From the NCBI RefSeq assembly GCF_005765165.1, contig NZ_VCIW01000005.1:248001-312000 (forward strand): a stretch of DNA of 64,000 nt, in the 5' to 3' direction. Numbering within the stretch: the first letter of the stretch is position 1; every line of letters begins with the position of its first letter. The notes under the pieces were generated by a model. The model had not been told where the DNA came from and did no database searches. It was given only the letters and a program-made list of their open reading frames with translations. Source of the DNA: Paenibacillus antri (GTDB lineage: Bacteria; Bacillota; Bacilli; Paenibacillales; YIM-B00363). The position numbers and the translations under genes are program-made. Below are positions 61,452 to 64,000 of the stretch, in pieces.

Positions 61452-62435
61452 ATGTTGAACGTTGCGATGTTGAGCAAGTGGCATGTGCATGCTGCCGATT
61501 ATGCTAGAAAGTTACAATCTCACGGGAATGTGAAGCTCACGGCCGTCTGGGACGAACAGCCGGAACGCGGGAGCGAATGGGCCGCCCAATTGGGAGCGGA
61601 TTTCGAAGCGGATTTGGATACGCTCTTACGACGGGAAGACATCGATGGAGTCGTGGTAGACGCTCCTACAAGCATGCATGCGGACGTCATGGTCGCTGCC
61701 GCCGAAGCCGGCAAACATATTTTTACCGAGAAAGCCATGGCACTTACCGTTGAAGAGTGCGATCGAATTTCCGCAGCGGTACGCAAAGCGGGCGTTAAGT
61801 TTTGCATTTCGTTCCCCGCTCGCACAAGGCCGCACCAATTGTTCGCGAAGCAATTGATCGACGACCAAACCTTAGGGGACGTTACGCTATTGCGCATTCG
61901 GAACGGCCACGACGGCGCACTGAATAATTGGCTCCCGGAATACTGGTATGACGAGAAGCAAGCCGGCGGCGGCGCGATGATGGATTTGGGCTGTCATCCG
62001 ATGTACTTAGCGAGTTGGATGTTGGGGAAGCCGAAGCGAATCACTTCCATGTTTCATTATTTCACGAATCGAGCAGTCGAAGATAATGCGCAGTGTTCTA
62101 TTGAGTTCGTAAATAACGCGGTCGCGTTGGTGGAAACAAGCCTGGTTACCTACAGAACTCCTTCCGCTCTTGAGATTTACGGCACGGAAGGTACCTTGAT
62201 GATCTCGGATGATTCGGTTCGCGTCATCTCGAAGAAGCTCGATCTCCCTTTCAACGGATGGATTTCACCCACTCAACTCCCTAAAGAGCAGCCGCTTCCG
62301 ATCATCCAATGGGCGGATGCATTACTCGACGACAAGCCGATGCCCTTCGGATTGGAAGATGGAACGAAATTGACGGAGCTGTTGGAAGCGGCATACATCG
62401 CTCATAAGGAAAACCGGACGGTAGAGTTCAAATAA
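61452..62435 (+). CDS. Gfo/Idh/MocA-family oxidoreductase with atypical dinucleotide loop
   Basis: This protein is 327 residues from ATG 61452 (GGAGGG 6 bases upstream; the frame is open to 61365). The C-terminal domain and the catalytic EKAMAL motif are of the family (HIFTEKAMALTVEECD, GGGAMMDLGCHPMYLASWML). The first loop reads AMLSKWHVHAADYARKL rather than GxGxxG, so the NAD(P)-binding turn is altered. This is seen in a subset of family members, but cofactor use is uncertain. It overlaps no gene and lies 37 bp after PhyH. Confidence 0.86.
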   Translation: MLNVAMLSKWHVHAADYARKLQSHGNVKLTAVWDEQPERGSEWAAQLGADFEADLDTLLRREDIDGVVVDAPTSMHADVMVAAAEAGKHIFTEKAMALTVEECDRISAAVRKAGVKFCISFPARTRPHQLFAKQLIDDQTLGDVTLLRIRNGHDGALNNWLPEYWYDEKQAGGGAMMDLGCHPMYLASWMLGKPKRITSMFHYFTNRAVEDNAQCSIEFVNNAVALVETSLVTYRTPSALEIYGTEGTLMISDDSVRVISKKLDLPFNGWISPTQLPKEQPLPIIQWADALLDDKPMPFGLEDGTKLTELLEAAYIAHKENRTVEFK

Positions 62436-62454
62436 ACCGGGGGAGGGTATTCAT

Positions 62455-63537
62455 ATGAGAACGGTAAATGTAGGGATTATCGGTTGCGGCATGATTGCGA
62501 ACGGCAAACATATGCCGTGTTTGTCCAAGCTAGACAATGTGCAGATGGTGGCCTTCTGCGATCTGTTGCCGGAAAGAGCCGAGGAAGCTGCAAAAAAGTA
62601 CGGTACGCCCGAAGCGAAGGTGTTTACGGATTACAAGGATTTGCTTGCGATGGAAGAGATTGAGGTCGTACATGTGCTGACGCCGAACAGCTCTCACGCG
62701 GCGATCTCCGTCGACGCTCTCGAAAGCGGCAAACACGTCATGTGCGAAAAACCGATGGCCGTCACAGGCGAGGAAGCCAAAGCGATGTACGAAGCTCACT
62801 TGCGCACAGGCAAAAAGCTAACCGTCGGGTATCAGAATCGTTCCAACGCCAGAAGCCAATTGTTAAAAAAGATGATCGCCGATGGGGAGCTTGGGGAAAT
62901 CTATTTCGCAAAGGCCGTGGCTACTCGAAGAAGAGGCGTTCCTACCTGGGGCGTGTTTTTGGATAAAGAGAAACAGGGGGGCGGTCCGATGATCGATATC
63001 GGCACCCACTCCCTTGATCTAATCTTGTGGTTAATGGACAACTACGAACCGGAGAGCGTCGTCGGCAGTGTCTTCCATAAGCTGAAGCATACCGAAAATG
63101 CCGCGAACGAATGGGGTTCCTGGGACCCGAACGAATTCGAGGTAGAAGACTCGGCGTTCGGGTACGTGAAATTTAAAAACGGCGCTACGGTCGTTATCGA
63201 AACGAGCTGGGCTCTTAACATCGCGGAAGGCGGCGGCAATCTGCTTTGCGGAACGAAGGGAGGAGCGGATTTCGCTAAAAATGAACTGCGCATCAACGGC
63301 GAGAGGGACGGAAGTTTGTTCCTGAATAAAATCGATGTAAATCCGAATAACAGGGAACTATTCCGGGGAGAACAACTGACCGACTTCGAGTATGAAGCCA
63401 AACAATGGATTCACAGTATCGTGAACGACACCGAACCCTTAGTTAAACCGGAGGAGGCCATGATTGTTACACAAATATTAGAAGCGGTATACATCTCCGC
63501 GGAAACGGGAAAAACCGTTTATTTCGATAAAGAATAA
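62455..63537 (+). CDS. Gfo/Idh/MocA-family NAD(P)-dependent oxidoreductase
   Basis: This 360-residue protein has a canonical N-terminal nucleotide loop (VGIIGCGMIANGKHMPCL), catalytic lysine in MCEKPMAVTGEEAK, and the C-terminal substrate domain (GGGPMIDIGTHSLDLILWLM). GGGGGAGGG precedes the ATG, 19 bp after the previous gene. With its atypical neighbour it probably oxidises or epimerises a sugar released by the mannosidase; the exact step is unknown. Confidence 0.93.
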   Translation: MRTVNVGIIGCGMIANGKHMPCLSKLDNVQMVAFCDLLPERAEEAAKKYGTPEAKVFTDYKDLLAMEEIEVVHVLTPNSSHAAISVDALESGKHVMCEKPMAVTGEEAKAMYEAHLRTGKKLTVGYQNRSNARSQLLKKMIADGELGEIYFAKAVATRRRGVPTWGVFLDKEKQGGGPMIDIGTHSLDLILWLMDNYEPESVVGSVFHKLKHTENAANEWGSWDPNEFEVEDSAFGYVKFKNGATVVIETSWALNIAEGGGNLLCGTKGGADFAKNELRINGERDGSLFLNKIDVNPNNRELFRGEQLTDFEYEAKQWIHSIVNDTEPLVKPEEAMIVTQILEAVYISAETGKTVYFDKE

Positions 63538-63564
63538 GGATGTGAAATAAAGAGCGATTATTCT

Positions 63565-63612
63565 TCCCCTCATGGTTGACGACTCGACATTGTCGACCGG
63601 AGGGGATTTTTC
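63565..63612 (+). terminator. Terminator of the mannosidase operon
   Basis: TCCCCTC (63565-63571) pairs with GAGGGGA (63600-63606), with an inner GTTGAC/GTCGAC helix, followed by TTTTT. Confidence 0.85.
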
Positions 63613-63701
63613 TATGTCTAGGTGTCGACGATTTCCCAAGAGATCATCTATTCCATATTATCGGACCTAGGCAGCAGTTTGAATAACCTGTTTTATTTAA
63701 A

Positions 63702-63737
63702 AATGAAACGACTGCCTTTTTAGGCGGCCGTTTCATT
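63702..63737 (-). terminator. Terminator for the minus-strand alpha/beta hydrolase gene
   Basis: AATGAAACG (63702-63710) faces CGTTTCATT (63729-63737), with further inner pairs GCC/GGC. On the minus strand the stem continues into TTT, 30 bp after the hydrolase stop. Confidence 0.7.
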
Positions 63738-63766
63738 TTCAACAGAAGGTTATTTGTTTTCCCGTA

Positions 63767-64000
63767 TCAAATATATGTCTCCGAAATAAATTCCTCAACG
63801 ACTGCGTTAAACGCCTCAGGGGCGTCCGCATTCGCACAGTGTCCGGCGCCCTGCAGGCTGACGAGCCGGGACTTCGGTTCCAGACGATGCCATTCCTCGC
63901 AGGAGTCAGCCACATATGGCAAATCGTGCTCGCCGACGACGATTAGAAGCGGATATGGGACGGGGGACGTTTTCTTAATGAAAAATGTTCCCACTCCGGC
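63767..64000 (-). CDS. Alpha/beta hydrolase, C-terminal part (5' end outside window)
   Basis: The minus-strand frame is open to the window edge, giving 77 residues. The piece contains the acid-bearing strand LLIVVGEHDLPYVADS and the catalytic histidine in GAGHCANADAPEAFNAVVEEFI, typical for the end of an alpha/beta hydrolase of the abhydrolase_1/6 type. The nucleophile half is beyond the edge, so the substrate cannot be judged. Confidence 0.85.
   Translation of the reverse strand, partial: AGVGTFFIKKTSPVPYPLLIVVGEHDLPYVADSCEEWHRLEPKSRLVSLQGAGHCANADAPEAFNAVVEEFISETYI

Overview
The window reads as chromosome of a moderately GC-rich Gram-positive bacterium of the Paenibacillaceae (Paenibacillus or Cohnella type). 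The basis is gene content: YesM/YesN two-component pairs, LplB/YtcP/lipoprotein sugar importers, copper-amine-oxidase stalk and SLH surface proteins, AGGAGG-type ribosome sites, frequent GTG/TTG starts and a Bacillus-type Zur box. I see no rRNA, tRNA, CRISPR array or intact insertion sequence. Most genes are on the + strand.

Region 1 (1-15.8 kb) is a carbohydrate-use cluster. It holds the tail of a Gfo/Idh/MocA oxidoreductase, a YesM-type sensor kinase coupled to a YesN-type AraC regulator, a DUF5107-TPR protein, an ABC sugar importer (two permeases and a lipoprotein), a small possible sensor protein, a glycosidase-like protein, a fusion of an IlvH-like ACT domain to an MFS transporter, and an acetyl-xylan-esterase-like hydrolase.

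Region 2 (15.8-21.1 kb) holds a YdjM-like membrane protein behind a LexA-type operator, pyruvate kinase on the minus strand, an AraC regulator, an EamA/DMT exporter behind an apparent C74-type purine riboswitch with an ON-type terminator, and a DUF2935 protein.

Region 3 (21.1-28.8 kb) is a zinc-limitation locus. Zur boxes flank the promoter of a complete cntABCDF opine-metallophore importer, followed by the exporter cntE and a zinc-free L33 paralogue. The metallophore synthesis genes cntK, cntL and cntM are absent from the window. A frameshifted gene follows.

Region 4 (28.8-46.7 kb) is mixed: an enolase-superfamily enzyme, a 1.4-kilo-residue secreted FIMAH protein, a Rieske fusion protein, a substrate-binding-type protein with no signal peptide paired with a WYL-like regulator, an aldo/keto reductase, a STAND-LuxR regulator, two surface proteins (stalk and SLH), a MarR regulator with a haloalkane dehalogenase, and a P-loop kinase.

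Region 5 (46.7-64 kb) starts on the minus strand with an ECF sigma factor fused to a possible sensor domain, followed by a second signal-less binding protein. It continues on the + strand with a GntR/LacI-type regulator and an operon of GH38 alpha-mannosidase, ABC importer, unknown glycosidase-like protein, PhyH dioxygenase and two Gfo/Idh/MocA oxidoreductases. The regulator gene and the operon share an 18/20 conserved AT-rich motif. The window ends in a partial alpha/beta hydrolase on the minus strand.
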